Below, one piece after another: positions 47,185 to 57,488 of a stretch of DNA of 64,000 nucleotides. Each line of letters begins with the position of its first letter. Positions within the stretch are counted from its first letter, which is position 1. The stretch spans positions 1-64,000 of the forward strand of contig NZ_JADKPR010000001.1 of NCBI RefSeq assembly GCF_015351475.1, written 5' to 3'. Source of the DNA: Flavobacterium sp. HJJ. GTDB lineage: Bacteria; Bacteroidota; Bacteroidia; Flavobacteriales; Flavobacteriaceae. Under the pieces are notes generated by a model that was not told the origin of the DNA, did no database searches, and saw nothing but the letters and a program-made list of their open reading frames with translations. A program made the translations under genes and the position numbers.

Positions 47185-47212
47185 AAAAGCCTTGAATTTC
47201 TTCAAGGCTTTT
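47185..47212 (-). terminator. Terminator of tRNA-His
   Basis: Arms AAAAGCCTTGAA (47185-47196) and TTCAAGGCTTTT (47201-47212) around TTTC, just past the tRNA 3' end in its direction of transcription. Confidence 0.8.
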
Positions 47213-47219
47213 CATTCTG

Positions 47220-47293
47220 GGTGGCTGACCGGGTTCGAACCGGCGACCCGCGGCACCACAAACCGCTACTCTAACCAGCTGAGCTACAACCAC
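47220..47293 (-). tRNA. tRNA-His (anticodon GTG)
   Basis: On the minus strand the acceptor stem GTGGTTG/CAGCCAC, the D-stem TAGCTCAGC, the anticodon loop TTTGTGG (anticodon GTG) and the T-arm CCGGTTCGAACCCGG are clear. A G at -1 (47294) can pair with the discriminator C, the histidine identity feature. CCA is not exactly encoded. Confidence 0.97.
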
Positions 47294-47370
47294 CATTTGC
47301 GCTTAGCGGTTGCAAATATAGAACAAATGTTTGCTTCTGCAAACAAAAAATCAAAAAAAAATTGACATTT

Positions 47371-48087
47371 TTACTTCAAATCTCCTAAGCTATTGACTGC
47401 CAAATACCTTTCAGCAGTAAATCCTTCGGCATGTTCCACACCAGTAAGCCTCCCAAGATCTCTGGAACGGTAATTCAGGCTTTCCAAGAAGTTTTTACTC
47501 GATATAGGAGATTCCGGTTCTTTCGAATCCGGATCATAAAACTGGGAGCTGTAAGCCAGAATTGCTTCAATTTTTTTATCTGTGAAGCCTGTAATATCCA
47601 CAACAAAATCCGGCTCTATATTTTTCCATTGAATATAATGATATACTAATTTGGGTCTCCATGCTTTTTGGATTTCACCGTCCAAAATTGTTTCAATCTT
47701 CATCAGACCTGACAAAAAACAGGCCTCCGAAACCAATTTACTGCCTTTTCCATGATCGATGTGCCTGTCATCTATTGCATTGCACAATACGATTTCCGGC
47801 TGATACTTACGGATCATTTTTATAATTTCCAGCTGATGCTTTTCATCATTGACAAAAAAACCGTCTCTCATATTCAAATTCTCCCGAACAGAAACCCCCA
47901 GTATTTTCGCTGCTGCTGCTGCCTCTTCATCCCGAATTTCAGCAGAACCGCGTGTACCTAATTCTCCACGGGTCAAATCAATAATTCCGACCATTTTACC
48001 TAGAGAAATCTCTTTTAGGATTGTTCCGGAACATCCTAATTCTACATCATCGGGATGTGCCCCAAAAGCCAATATATCTAATTTCAT
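47371..48087 (-). CDS. bshB1: Bacillithiol biosynthesis deacetylase BshB1
   Basis: Removes the acetyl group from GlcNAc-malate on the way to bacillithiol, the low-molecular thiol of many Bacteroidetes and Firmicutes. It is 238 residues of the LmbE-like zinc deacetylase fold, with AHPDDVELG (residues 10-18) and DDRHIDHGKGSKLV carrying the metal ligands. RYLAVNSLGDLK is a typical C-terminus. It is 72 bases downstream of the isochorismate synthase gene. Confidence 0.93.
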   Translation of the reverse strand: MKLDILAFGAHPDDVELGCSGTILKEISLGKMVGIIDLTRGELGTRGSAEIRDEEAAAAAKILGVSVRENLNMRDGFFVNDEKHQLEIIKMIRKYQPEIVLCNAIDDRHIDHGKGSKLVSEACFLSGLMKIETILDGEIQKAWRPKLVYHYIQWKNIEPDFVVDITGFTDKKIEAILAYSSQFYDPDSKEPESPISSKNFLESLNYRSRDLGRLTGVEHAEGFTAERYLAVNSLGDLK

Positions 48088-48159
48088 ATCTTTTTTTGTT
48101 TATTGTTTTTGGTTTGTAGTTTATTGTTAAGTTCTTAAAAAATAAACTATCAACTTTTT

Positions 48160-49242
48160 TTAACCGTTTAAAACTCTTTTCATTGTCATTGATTTGTTGA
48201 CGCTTTCCTCCCACTCTTTTTCAGGAATGCTGTCTTTCGTGATACCGCAGCCCATAAACAAATTTACTTTTACATTTTTTGTCCCGGAATACATTTCAAT
48301 TTCCATGCATCTTAAATTGACAAACAGATTTGAACTAACCGAGTCTACAGCAAAACTCGTATTCAATTCTCCCAAAAAACCAGTATAGAAAGTCCGATCG
48401 TAATTTTCATTTTCCAGAATAAAAGCTTTCGAAGCTTCTTTTGGCAGTCCGCAGACAGCTGGCGTTGGATGCAGTAAATTAACGACCTGCTTTAAATTAT
48501 AACCTGTATTCAATACTCCCCAAATATCCGTTTTCAGATGCCAGATACTGCCGGCTTTAAGATTATATGGTTCGGTTACCGAAACTTCCAGTACAGCTTC
48601 CTGCAGCTGGTCTACAATATAATCTGTCACATACTGCTGTTCTTCTCTTTCTTTCTTTTCCCAAACAATTTCATCCGAGCCGTAATCTTTCTGTGTTCCT
48701 GCCAAAGCCATTGTTTCAAACACATTTACATTGGCTTTTACCAATTGTTCTGGTGTCGCTCCCATCCAAAGTCCAACTTGCGGATGAAAAAAACAATATA
48801 CAAAAGTAGTCGGATACAATTGTACCAAGTTTTCGAAAACTGCAGTTAAATCAAATTTTTCCAGTTTTATTATTTCTTTTCGGGAAAGAACAACTTTCTT
48901 AAACTCCTGTTTATTTATCGCCCGAATTCCTTTAGCAACAATGCTTTCAAAATCATTTTTATCCGACTCATCAAGAATTCCCTGTATACTTCCTGCGACA
49001 TCAGCAGCTGTTTTTTCTCTAACAGCACCTATTATTTCCGATTCATTTTCAGGGATTAAATGAATCCTGTTTCCGTCAAATGAAGCAAAAACAAATCCTT
49101 TCTCGGTAAAATCAGTTACATTAAACAACGTATCATTCTGCTGAAACATCCCGATTATTGTATCTGAATTGGGCTTGCAGTACAAAACATACGGCAGGTT
49201 TTTCTCCTGCTGCTGCTGTACTCTTTCAAAAAAATCATTCAT
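48160..49242 (-). CDS. menF: Isochorismate synthase
   Basis: Converts chorismate to isochorismate for menaquinone (or a siderophore). The 360-residue chorismate-binding fold shows KVVLSRKEIIKLEKFDL, FVYCFFHPQVGLWMGATPEQL, ALAGTQKDYG, the conserved LHPTPAVCGLPKE, and FMGCGITKDSIPEKEWEE. The paired hotdog thioesterase one base upstream argues for menaquinone. It lacks the extra N-terminal part of longer MenF proteins, as usual in this phylum. Confidence 0.92.
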   Translation of the reverse strand: MNDFFERVQQQQEKNLPYVLYCKPNSDTIIGMFQQNDTLFNVTDFTEKGFVFASFDGNRIHLIPENESEIIGAVREKTAADVAGSIQGILDESDKNDFESIVAKGIRAINKQEFKKVVLSRKEIIKLEKFDLTAVFENLVQLYPTTFVYCFFHPQVGLWMGATPEQLVKANVNVFETMALAGTQKDYGSDEIVWEKKEREEQQYVTDYIVDQLQEAVLEVSVTEPYNLKAGSIWHLKTDIWGVLNTGYNLKQVVNLLHPTPAVCGLPKEASKAFILENENYDRTFYTGFLGELNTSFAVDSVSSNLFVNLRCMEIEMYSGTKNVKVNLFMGCGITKDSIPEKEWEESVNKSMTMKRVLNG

Positions 49243-49243
49243 A

Positions 49244-49672
49244 TTATTTATTCTCTTTCGTCAAAACCATATTTGTCAATTTGCATAGCGAAATCAAATT
49301 CCCAGCTTCGTCCGTGATTTTAATTTCCCAAAGATGCAGACTCTTTCCTTTATGAATAATACGTGCTGTTCCAAAGACAAATCCTTCTCGAATACTTTTT
49401 AAATGATTGGCCGAAATCTCGATTCCTCTCACCTCCTGGCTTTTTGCATCAATAAAAAAATGCGACGCCGCACTTCCTACGCTTTCTGCCAATGCCACCG
49501 AAGCACCGCCATGCAGCAGTCCCATCGGCTGATGTACTGAAGAATTCACAGGCATTTTTGCTGTTAAAAAATCAGATCCGGCATCAATATACTCGATATT
49601 CAGAGTTTCCATCAAAGTGTTTTTGGAAAAGGTATTGCAAAATTCGAGGGTTTTATCTTTATCAAAAGTCAT
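49244..49672 (-). CDS. PaaI-type hotdog thioesterase, probable DHNA-CoA thioesterase
   Basis: A 142-residue hotdog protein of the PaaI/MenI-like group: QPMGLLHGGASVALAESVGSAASHFF is the conserved helix with the G-G and catalytic Glu. It ends next to the start of isochorismate synthase (1 base gap), so release of 1,4-dihydroxy-2-naphthoate from CoA in menaquinone synthesis is the likely job. The sequence alone does not exclude another acyl-CoA substrate. Confidence 0.85.
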   Translation of the reverse strand: MTFDKDKTLEFCNTFSKNTLMETLNIEYIDAGSDFLTAKMPVNSSVHQPMGLLHGGASVALAESVGSAASHFFIDAKSQEVRGIEISANHLKSIREGFVFGTARIIHKGKSLHLWEIKITDEAGNLISLCKLTNMVLTKENK

Positions 49673-49829
49673 ATCTTAATTTTAAAGATTGTAAAAATAC
49701 GCTAATTTGATAATTCAAAAAACAAATTGAATACAAATCAAACAAACCACTCTGCATTGAAAGTCCATAGTATTTGTGTGACAGGCTAAATGCATGCAAG
49801 GCTGGATTCCAAAAAAATCATGAAATTGC

Positions 49830-49874
49830 CACAGATTTACAGATTTCAAAATCATTTTAATCTGTGAATCTGTG
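49830..49874. repeat. Palindromic repeat (cacagatttacagatt type)
   Basis: CACAGATTTACAGATT (49830-49845) and AATCTGTGAATCTGTG (49859-49874) are near-perfect inverted arms. Downstream GCGAATGC (49905-49912) repeats the terminal word of the element at 11975-12150. These lie in the 375-base gap between the thioesterase and the next lipoprotein gene, where no gene is evident. Confidence 0.65.
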
Positions 49875-50047
49875 TAAAATGAATATTTTTTTCAGAAGCT
49901 AAAAGCGAATGCCCTAAAATACATAGTACAAACTTTATTTGAGAACACTAAATAAAGTTTAAACAGACCCTAAATATTTTGGGTATAAAACCAATAAACA
50001 AATCAAAAAAACTAATTTATTCCTATTTTTACAAAAAATAAAACCAA

Positions 50048-51556
50048 ATGCCTCGCATCACCTTATTACTTTTAACCGGAATCCTGCTTTCATTCTGCTC
50101 CTGCCGGAGTGATTTTGAAACCACTGCCAGTACAGGTGATTTGACTTTTTCAAAAGATACGGTATATCTGGATACGGTTTTCACCAATTTGAGTTCAAGC
50201 ACTTTTGCCCTAAAAGTCTATAACCATTCCAAAAAAGACATCAATATTCCTCAGATAAAATTTGCCAAAGGCTTAAACTCAAAATACCGGATGAGTGTAG
50301 ATGGTGCGCAGGGAAATCAAGGCAAGATGTTCGAGAACGTTACATTATTGGCCAAAGACAGCCTGTATATCTTCATAGAAACAACTGTAGAAAGTGACTC
50401 CTCAACCCCAAAAGAATTTCTAAATACCGACCAAATTGAATTTGACAGCGGCGCTAATCTTCAAAAAGTAGAATTAGTAACTTTAGTTCAGGACGCTGTT
50501 TTGTTATATCCGAAACGCAATACTGACGGAACTACTGAAACACTCCCTATCGGAAACGAAAAAATTTACGGCTTTTATTTAGACAAAAACGATCCCATTC
50601 ATGGTAATGAATTTCATTTTACCAACAAAAAAGCCTATGTGATTTACGGATACGCAGCAGTTCCCGAAGGAGAAACCGTAACATTTGACCCCGGCGCAAG
50701 AGTTTATTTTCATGCCAATTCAGGACTTATAGTTTCCAAAAATTCCTCCATCAATGTTAATGGAACAAAATCTGTCACTGACAAACTGGAAAATGAAGTC
50801 ATTTTCAGCAGTGACCGCCAGCAGCCTGATTTTGCATATATTCCGGGGCAATGGGGCACAATCTGGATGCAGAATGGAAGTGCCAACAATAAAATTCAAA
50901 ACCTGACAGTCAAAAATGCAACAGTCGGACTATTGGCCGAAGGCAATAACGGAACGGCTGCATCTATAAAAAACACACAGATTTACAACTGTACACATTA
51001 CGGCATTCAAGGCAAAAATGCTATAATTGAGGGAGAAAACATCGTTATCAACTACACAGGACAAGCCAGTCTTGCCTGTACTTACGGAGGAAATTACAAG
51101 TTTACGCACTGTACTTTCAACAACAACTGGTCAAGTCCGGGACAGTTAGCGGTTTACATCAGCAATTACATTTCTGGTGCTGTCCCAGAAGCAAAAAATC
51201 TGACTCAAGCAGCATTCAACAACTGTATTATTTACGGTTCCTATTCGAATGAAATGCTTTTGGATAAAAAACCAGAAGCACTTTTTAATTATCAATTCAA
51301 CAATTGTGTGATTAAATCAAATAAAAACAATAATTCTGATTACCAGTTTGAAACAGATCCAGTACATTATAATGCCATTATCCTCAATAAAGACCCAAAA
51401 TTCTTTAACCCGAACATCAATAATTTCAATATTGACAATACCTCTCCCGCTTTCGCAAAAGGGAATTCTGCGTATTTAATTCCGCTTGATATTTTGGGTA
51501 TTACCAGAACACTTCCTCCAGATTTGGGAGCTTATCAGAGTAAACCGTTTAATTAA
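50048..51556 (+). CDS. Lipoprotein with right-handed beta-helix
   Basis: A 502-residue surface or periplasmic lipoprotein. The signal ends with a lipobox-like LSFCSC (Cys18 or Cys20). A beta-sandwich-like region (about 30-150: STFALKVYNHSKKDINIPQI) precedes a parallel beta-helix built from short repeats (KIQNLTVKNATVGLLAEGN, AASIKNTQIYNCTHYGIQGKN). It ends LPPDLGAYQSKPF, a common end of such beta-helix proteins. No catalytic acids of pectate lyases are evident; the function is unknown. Confidence 0.8.
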   Translation: MPRITLLLLTGILLSFCSCRSDFETTASTGDLTFSKDTVYLDTVFTNLSSSTFALKVYNHSKKDINIPQIKFAKGLNSKYRMSVDGAQGNQGKMFENVTLLAKDSLYIFIETTVESDSSTPKEFLNTDQIEFDSGANLQKVELVTLVQDAVLLYPKRNTDGTTETLPIGNEKIYGFYLDKNDPIHGNEFHFTNKKAYVIYGYAAVPEGETVTFDPGARVYFHANSGLIVSKNSSINVNGTKSVTDKLENEVIFSSDRQQPDFAYIPGQWGTIWMQNGSANNKIQNLTVKNATVGLLAEGNNGTAASIKNTQIYNCTHYGIQGKNAIIEGENIVINYTGQASLACTYGGNYKFTHCTFNNNWSSPGQLAVYISNYISGAVPEAKNLTQAAFNNCIIYGSYSNEMLLDKKPEALFNYQFNNCVIKSNKNNNSDYQFETDPVHYNAIILNKDPKFFNPNINNFNIDNTSPAFAKGNSAYLIPLDILGITRTLPPDLGAYQSKPFN

Positions 51557-51720
51557 CCGCGAATTCGCTAATTATATTCATTTAGAATTCCTAAAAAATT
51601 TACGAATTTGCGGTCTTTATTCTCAATTCTATTATTTACCAAATAGTTTGCTTTTCGCATTTGCTCTTACTATTTATTTAAACTAAATTTGCACCGTTAA
51701 ATACAACAAACTACACAACA

Positions 51721-54700
51721 ATGATCCATTTCTTTGAAAACCAAAGCAAAACTGTTTTTGCAGTACAAACGCAAAACGAAATTTCAGCTCAAGACATTTC
51801 AAAACTTAACTGGCTTTTTGCCGACGCAAATAAAATAGAGAAATCCGCATTGACGGATTTTTTTGTTGGACCTCGTGCCACTATGGTTACGCCTTGGAGT
51901 ACCAATGCGGTTGAAATTACTCAAAACATGGGAATTTCCGGTATTATCAGAATTGAGGAATTTCATCCAGCCACGGCAGATTTCACAGATTTTGACCCAA
52001 TGCTTTCTCAAAAATTCAATCAATTAGATCAGGATATTTTCACGATTCACATACAGCCGGAACCCATTCTGGAAATCGATGATATAGCAACATATAACAA
52101 AGCAGAAGGTTTGGCTTTGAGCCAGGAAGAAGTAGAATATTTGGATAATCTGGCTGCCAAATTAGGCCGAAAATTAACCGATTCAGAAATTTTCGCTTTC
52201 TCGCAGGCTAATTCAGAACACTGTCGTCACAAGATTTTCAACGGAACTTTTGTTATCGACGGAGTTGAAAAAGAAACTTCTCTTTTCAAATTAATCAAAA
52301 AAACATCTCAGGAAAATCCTAACGATATTGTTTCGGCTTACAAAGACAACGTGGCTTTTGTAAAAGGCCCAAGAGTACAGCAATTTGCTCCAAAAACTGC
52401 CGACAAACCTGATTTTTACGAAATAAAAGAATTTGATTCGGTTATCTCTTTAAAAGCAGAAACACACAACTTCCCAACAACTGTAGAGCCTTTTAACGGA
52501 GCTGCAACAGGTTCGGGAGGAGAAATTCGTGACCGTTTGGCTGGAGGACAAGGTTCATTGCCAATGGCGGGGACTGCAGTTTATATGACTTCTTATTCAA
52601 GATTAGAAGAAAACAGACCTTGGGAAGATGCTGTAGCCGAAAGAAAATGGCTGTACCAAATTCCTATGGATATTTTAATCAAAGCTTCAAACGGAGCTTC
52701 TGATTTTGGGAATAAATTTGGCCAGCCATTGATTACTGGTTCCGTTTTGACTTTCGAACATCAGGAAAACAACCGTAAAATTGGTTACGATAAAGTAATC
52801 ATGCAGGCGGGCGGTATTGGTTACGGTAAATTGGATCAAGCTATCAAACACAAACCACAGGAAGGCGATAAAATCGTTATTCTTGGCGGAGAAAATTATA
52901 GAATTGGAATGGGCGGTGCTGCGGTTTCTTCTGCAGATACTGGAGCTTTTGGTTCGGGAATTGAGTTAAATGCTATTCAGCGTTCGAACCCGGAAATGCA
53001 AAAACGTGCTGCTAACGCTATTCGTGGTTTGGTAGAAAGCGACAGCAACCCAATTGTTTCTATTCACGATCACGGTGCGGGCGGACACTTGAACTGTCTT
53101 TCAGAATTAGTCGAAGAAACTGGAGGATTGATTGATTTGGACAAATTACCTGTTGGTGACCCTACCCTTTCAGCAAAAGAAATTATTGGCAACGAATCTC
53201 AGGAAAGAATGGGATTGGTTATTGGCCAGAAAGATATTGATACTTTACAAAGAATCGCCGACAGAGAGCGTTCTCCAATGTATCAGGTTGGTGACGTTAC
53301 TGGCGACCACCGTTTTACATTTGAATCTAAAACTTCAGGTCTAAAACCAATGGATTATGCTTTGGAAGATTTCTTTGGAAGTTCTCCAAAAACAGTAATG
53401 ACAGACAAAACTATTGATTACAACTATAGCAGTTTAAACTATGATGTAAAAAATATAGCAACATACTTAGAGCAGGTTTTACAACTAGAAGCGGTTGCTT
53501 CTAAAGACTGGCTGACTAACAAAGTTGACCGCTGCGTTGGCGGAAGAGTAGCCAAACAGCAATGCGCAGGACCATTGCAGTTACCATTGAATAATGTTGG
53601 TGTGATGGCATTGGATTTCCAAGGAAAAGAAGGAATTGCAACTTCTATTGGGCACTCTCCTATCGCGTCTTTGATTGATCCTATTGCAGGAACAAGAACT
53701 GCAATTGCTGAATCTTTATCTAACATCGTTTGGGCTCCAATAAAAGACGGATTGAAAGGTGTTTCTCTTTCTGCGAACTGGATGTGGGCTTGTAAAAACG
53801 AAGGTGAAGATGCCCGTTTGTATGCTGCTGTTGAAGCTTGTTCGAATTTTGCAATCGACTTGGGAATCAATATTCCAACAGGAAAAGATTCACTTTCGAT
53901 GAAACAGAAATATCCAAACGACGAAGTAATCGCACCAGGAACGGTAATTATTTCTGCAGGAGGAAATTGTACAGATATTAGAAAAGTAGTAGAGCCTGTT
54001 CTGCAAAAAGACGGCGGTTCTATTTATTATATCAATTTGTCTCAGGATGACTTCAAATTAGGAGGTTCTTCATTGGCGCAGACATTAAACGCTATTGGAA
54101 ATGAAGCGCCAACAATCAAAGATGCTGCATTCTTCAAAAGCGCCTTCAATACACTTCAGGAATTGATTTTAGACAATCAGATTTTAGCCGGACACGATAT
54201 CGGAAGCGGCGGTTTGATTACGACTTTATTAGAAATGTGTTTTGCTGATGTGAACTTGGGAGCAAAAATTGACTTCTCCGTTTTTGAAGAAAAAGACATC
54301 ATCAAATATCTTTTCTCAGAAAACATTGCTGTGGTTTTCCAAGCGAATTCAGATGAAGCAGTTGAAGCTAAATTGAAAGCGAATAATGTTTCTTTCTTCA
54401 AATTAGGAAATGCAACTTCTGAAGCTGCTTTAGATTTTGGTCCTTGTAAATTAGACATTCCAAAATACAGAGATATCTGGTTTAAAACTTCATTCCTATT
54501 AGATCAAAAACAAGCCAAAAACGGAACTGCGCAAGCACGTTTCGACAATTATAAAAATCAAGTTTTAAATTATAATTTCCCAGCTCATTTTACAGGAAAA
54601 AAACCTGTAATTGATGCTTCAAAACCAAGACCGAAAGCAGCGATTATCCGAGAAAAAGGAAGTAATTCCGAGCGTGAAATGGCAAATGCAATGTACTTGG

Positions 54701-55380
54701 CAGGATTTGATGTAAAAGACGTTCACATGACCGATTTGATTTCGGGACGTGAAACACTGGAAGATATTCAGTTCATCGGAGCGGTTGGTGGATTTTCTAA
54801 CTCAGATGTTTTAGGTTCTGCAAAAGGATGGGCAGGAGCTTTCAAATACAACGAAAAAGCAAATACGGCATTAAAAAACTTCTTCAAAAGAGAAGATACT
54901 TTATCTGTCGGAATCTGTAATGGATGCCAATTGTTCATGGAATTGGAAGTAATCAATCCTGAACACGAAATTCACGGAAAAATGCTTCATAATGAAAGCC
55001 ATAAACACGAAAGTATCTTTACTTCGGTAAAAATCCAGGAAAACAAATCGGTGATGTTATCGACTTTGGCGGGAAGCACACTTGGAGTCTGGGTTTCGCA
55101 TGGTGAAGGAAAATTCAATTTGCCTTACGCAGAAGACCAATACAATATCGTTGGTAAATACGGGTATGAAGGATATCCTGCTAACCCAAATGGTTCAGCT
55201 TTCAACACTGCAATGATGTGTGATACAACAGGACGTCACTTGGTGATGATGCCTCACATCGAGCGTTCGACTTTCCAATGGAACTGGGCCAATTATCCAA
55301 AAGACAGAAATGACGAGGTTACGCCTTGGCACGAAGCTTTTGTCAATGCTAAAAAATGGATTGACAATACAAACAAATAA
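51721..55380 (+). CDS. purL: Phosphoribosylformylglycinamidine synthase (single-chain)
   Basis: Converts FGAR and glutamine to FGAM in purine synthesis. At 1,219 residues it is the large form with all parts: an N-terminal PurS-like region, a linker with SQANSEHCRHKIFNG, two AIR-synthase-like halves (HNFPTTVEPFNGAATGSGGEIRD; SIHDHGAGG), and a glutaminase with nucleophile Cys in SVGICNGCQLF (about residue 1066) and His in late HIERSTF. Proteobacterial-type length, unlike the PurS/Q/L split form of Bacillus. It is followed by a terminator. Confidence 0.98.
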   Translation: MIHFFENQSKTVFAVQTQNEISAQDISKLNWLFADANKIEKSALTDFFVGPRATMVTPWSTNAVEITQNMGISGIIRIEEFHPATADFTDFDPMLSQKFNQLDQDIFTIHIQPEPILEIDDIATYNKAEGLALSQEEVEYLDNLAAKLGRKLTDSEIFAFSQANSEHCRHKIFNGTFVIDGVEKETSLFKLIKKTSQENPNDIVSAYKDNVAFVKGPRVQQFAPKTADKPDFYEIKEFDSVISLKAETHNFPTTVEPFNGAATGSGGEIRDRLAGGQGSLPMAGTAVYMTSYSRLEENRPWEDAVAERKWLYQIPMDILIKASNGASDFGNKFGQPLITGSVLTFEHQENNRKIGYDKVIMQAGGIGYGKLDQAIKHKPQEGDKIVILGGENYRIGMGGAAVSSADTGAFGSGIELNAIQRSNPEMQKRAANAIRGLVESDSNPIVSIHDHGAGGHLNCLSELVEETGGLIDLDKLPVGDPTLSAKEIIGNESQERMGLVIGQKDIDTLQRIADRERSPMYQVGDVTGDHRFTFESKTSGLKPMDYALEDFFGSSPKTVMTDKTIDYNYSSLNYDVKNIATYLEQVLQLEAVASKDWLTNKVDRCVGGRVAKQQCAGPLQLPLNNVGVMALDFQGKEGIATSIGHSPIASLIDPIAGTRTAIAESLSNIVWAPIKDGLKGVSLSANWMWACKNEGEDARLYAAVEACSNFAIDLGINIPTGKDSLSMKQKYPNDEVIAPGTVIISAGGNCTDIRKVVEPVLQKDGGSIYYINLSQDDFKLGGSSLAQTLNAIGNEAPTIKDAAFFKSAFNTLQELILDNQILAGHDIGSGGLITTLLEMCFADVNLGAKIDFSVFEEKDIIKYLFSENIAVVFQANSDEAVEAKLKANNVSFFKLGNATSEAALDFGPCKLDIPKYRDIWFKTSFLLDQKQAKNGTAQARFDNYKNQVLNYNFPAHFTGKKPVIDASKPRPKAAIIREKGSNSEREMANAMYLAGFDVKDVHMTDLISGRETLEDIQFIGAVGGFSNSDVLGSAKGWAGAFKYNEKANTALKNFFKREDTLSVGICNGCQLFMELEVINPEHEIHGKMLHNESHKHESIFTSVKIQENKSVMLSTLAGSTLGVWVSHGEGKFNLPYAEDQYNIVGKYGYEGYPANPNGSAFNTAMMCDTTGRHLVMMPHIERSTFQWNWANYPKDRNDEVTPWHEAFVNAKKWIDNTNK

Positions 55381-55412
55381 TTCTCTTAATATTTAAGATC
55401 TTATTTTCCAGT

Positions 55413-55441
55413 AACCGTCTCTTATTTTTTTAGAGACGGTT
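55413..55441 (+). terminator. Terminator of purL
   Basis: Perfect arms AACCGTCTCT (55413-55422) and AGAGACGGTT (55432-55441) followed by a long T run. The rest of the 413-base gap to 55793 shows no gene; it is A+T-rich. Confidence 0.9.
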
Positions 55442-55793
55442 TTTTTTTTTTGCCTAACTATTTTTATATGCCTATGCTTAACTAATACCAAGTATTTTTT
55501 TATAAGTCTTTTTAGTAAATTCTCAAAAAAATCTACAACAATATCATCAAAATTCATTTTATTATTCTGAATAAAAAAATGTTCAAAAAAAGTCCGGCGA
55601 TATAATTTCTATTCTGTTTTTCTATTAAATTTTGAACTATATTCGCCAAAAAAAGAAAAGGCATTACAATCAAATAAGACTTTAGCAATTAAAATTTTAT
55701 TTGCCTTACAGCCTGTCTCCTGCAATATCAGAGACTTTTTTTTTATGAATAATTTTAGTTCTAAATCACAAAATAATTTTTAAAAAGCCCCCA

Positions 55794-56678
55794 ATGAATT
55801 TTTTAAAAAAAACATTTTTAGTTTTAAGCTTACTGCTCGTTATCAATCCTGTATCTGCACAATCTGCTGATATATTAATGAGAATAAATCCTTTGCTTGA
55901 ATTAGGTGTAAACACCCAGCTGTTAAAATTAAAAGGAAACGTAAAAGAAATGCAGGAACATAAATTTGCAACAGATGTCCAAGGTCATACGGCAAACGAT
56001 TCTGCATCAGTAAGTAATGTATATAAGTTTGACACAAATGGTTTAACAAAAGAAATTGAAGAAACACTGAGAAATCAGCAATCAAAAAAGAGCTTCTTCA
56101 GTTACACTAACAAAGGTTTTGTCTCTCATATCGATATTGAGACAACACTTATATTACACCAAAAAGACACAACCAATACCGATACCATCAATACAGCTGA
56201 AAAAGATCCAGTTTTTTCTGCAGTAGATTATAAGTACGTTCAAAAGAAAAATATTTTATTTAAAGGCGAAGATTATATAGAAGGAATGCCAAAAAAAGTA
56301 ACAGCCCGAAAGGAATACTTCTACCATTTTAATGATGACAACCAAATTTTCCAAGTAGATTACCAGACAAATGATTTAGTTACCAAATACAGCTACGACA
56401 GCAATGGATTAATTAATGAATCTCTGACTACAAAATCTGGAATGCCATTTTCTAAAAATATTTACAAATACGACCGCAACAGCAGACTTACCAATATAGT
56501 AACCATTAATTCGGACAATGCAACAAAATACCCAAATGAAGAAACAGTTTTCTCTTACAAACTTGATTCCAACGGAAATGCAGTTGAGAAAAAAGTAAAA
56601 AGCTACATTTATACACCGCAGGGAAGCAAGAAGTTTAATGAAGGCTATTTATATCTTTATAATTACACCTATTTATAG
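55794..56678 (+). CDS. Secreted protein with YD/RHS-like repeats, unknown function
   Basis: A 294-residue exported protein: signal peptide FLKKTFLVLSLLLVINPVSA, then QSADILM. The body has repeated strands of the type found in RHS/YD-repeat proteins (YKFDTNGLTKEI, YSYDSNGLINES, YKYDRNSRLTNI, YKLDSNGNAVEK), each with a D-x-NG or D-RN turn. It has too few repeats for an Rhs toxin and no C-terminal toxin tip. It stands alone before another small secreted protein, and the function is unknown. Confidence 0.75.
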   Translation: MNFLKKTFLVLSLLLVINPVSAQSADILMRINPLLELGVNTQLLKLKGNVKEMQEHKFATDVQGHTANDSASVSNVYKFDTNGLTKEIEETLRNQQSKKSFFSYTNKGFVSHIDIETTLILHQKDTTNTDTINTAEKDPVFSAVDYKYVQKKNILFKGEDYIEGMPKKVTARKEYFYHFNDDNQIFQVDYQTNDLVTKYSYDSNGLINESLTTKSGMPFSKNIYKYDRNSRLTNIVTINSDNATKYPNEETVFSYKLDSNGNAVEKKVKSYIYTPQGSKKFNEGYLYLYNYTYL

Positions 56679-56794
56679 TTTTTTATCTAAAACCTGCTTT
56701 GTATCTTAGCCAAAACTCAAGAATAAATACTTAACAAAAAATTAAAAAGTGATGCCCTTTACTCTTTAATTCTTCTATAATTTAACCTACAGCC

Positions 56795-57238
56795 ATGAAA
56801 AATTTTACATTACTGCTTACAGCGCTTCTACTGAGTGCCTCAAATTCTTTTGCCCAAATTAAAATTACAAAAATCAAAGACAAAGGAAAAGATCATTATC
56901 TGGCAAATGTTATTGGTTACCCGATTACCGGCATTTACACCTATGTGAATCAAATTGCGCCTACAACAATTCTTAACGAAGACGGAACTGGAATTATGCA
57001 AAACGAAGACTTAACCAAAGAAAATATCATTTGGGGAATTGAATGTTCCGAAGCAGGAATTCCTATTTTCAAGGAAGGATTCAATAGTGCTACATATTCT
57101 TTTTGGTACAAAAAAAACACTTCAGCACATTCTAAGTCAAATGATAAAAACGAATGGATACTGCAGCAGTTTTCCATTCATTATGACAAAAAGAAAATGT
57201 TCATCTCAGGCGAACGCGTAAAAGAATATATTGAATAA
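56795..57238 (+). CDS. Small secreted protein, unknown
   Basis: A 147-residue protein with a clear signal peptide (KNFTLLLTALLLSASNSFA-QIKI). The mature part is a single beta-rich domain (NVIGYPITGIYTYVNQIAPTTILNEDGTGIMQNEDLTKENIIWGIE). I do not recognise a family. It follows the YD-repeat-like secreted gene by 116 bases and ends before a strong terminator, so they may be co-transcribed. Confidence 0.7.
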   Translation: MKNFTLLLTALLLSASNSFAQIKITKIKDKGKDHYLANVIGYPITGIYTYVNQIAPTTILNEDGTGIMQNEDLTKENIIWGIECSEAGIPIFKEGFNSATYSFWYKKNTSAHSKSNDKNEWILQQFSIHYDKKKMFISGERVKEYIE

Positions 57239-57331
57239 TTATTCTTTAACTCAATCAATTATTCTGAAAAATGAAAAAATAATCATTTTGAGATAAAATC
57301 TGGATCGATAAAAGCTGTTAAAATAAGTACT

Positions 57332-57365
57332 AAAAAAGCGTTCATCTAAAAATGAACGCTTTTTT
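57332..57365 (+). terminator. Strong terminator
   Basis: Perfect 14-base arms AAAAAAGCGTTCAT (57332-57345) and ATGAACGCTTTTTT (57352-57365) around CTAAAA. Confidence 0.9.
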
Positions 57366-57488
57366 GCTTATTACAAATAACTAATTAATAATCAATACAT
57401 TAAAATTAAAATTCATTTTTTTATTGAAGCATTATTACTACATTTACAACGGCCTTTATTTTTAAAACACACTTAAAACTCAAAAAGT

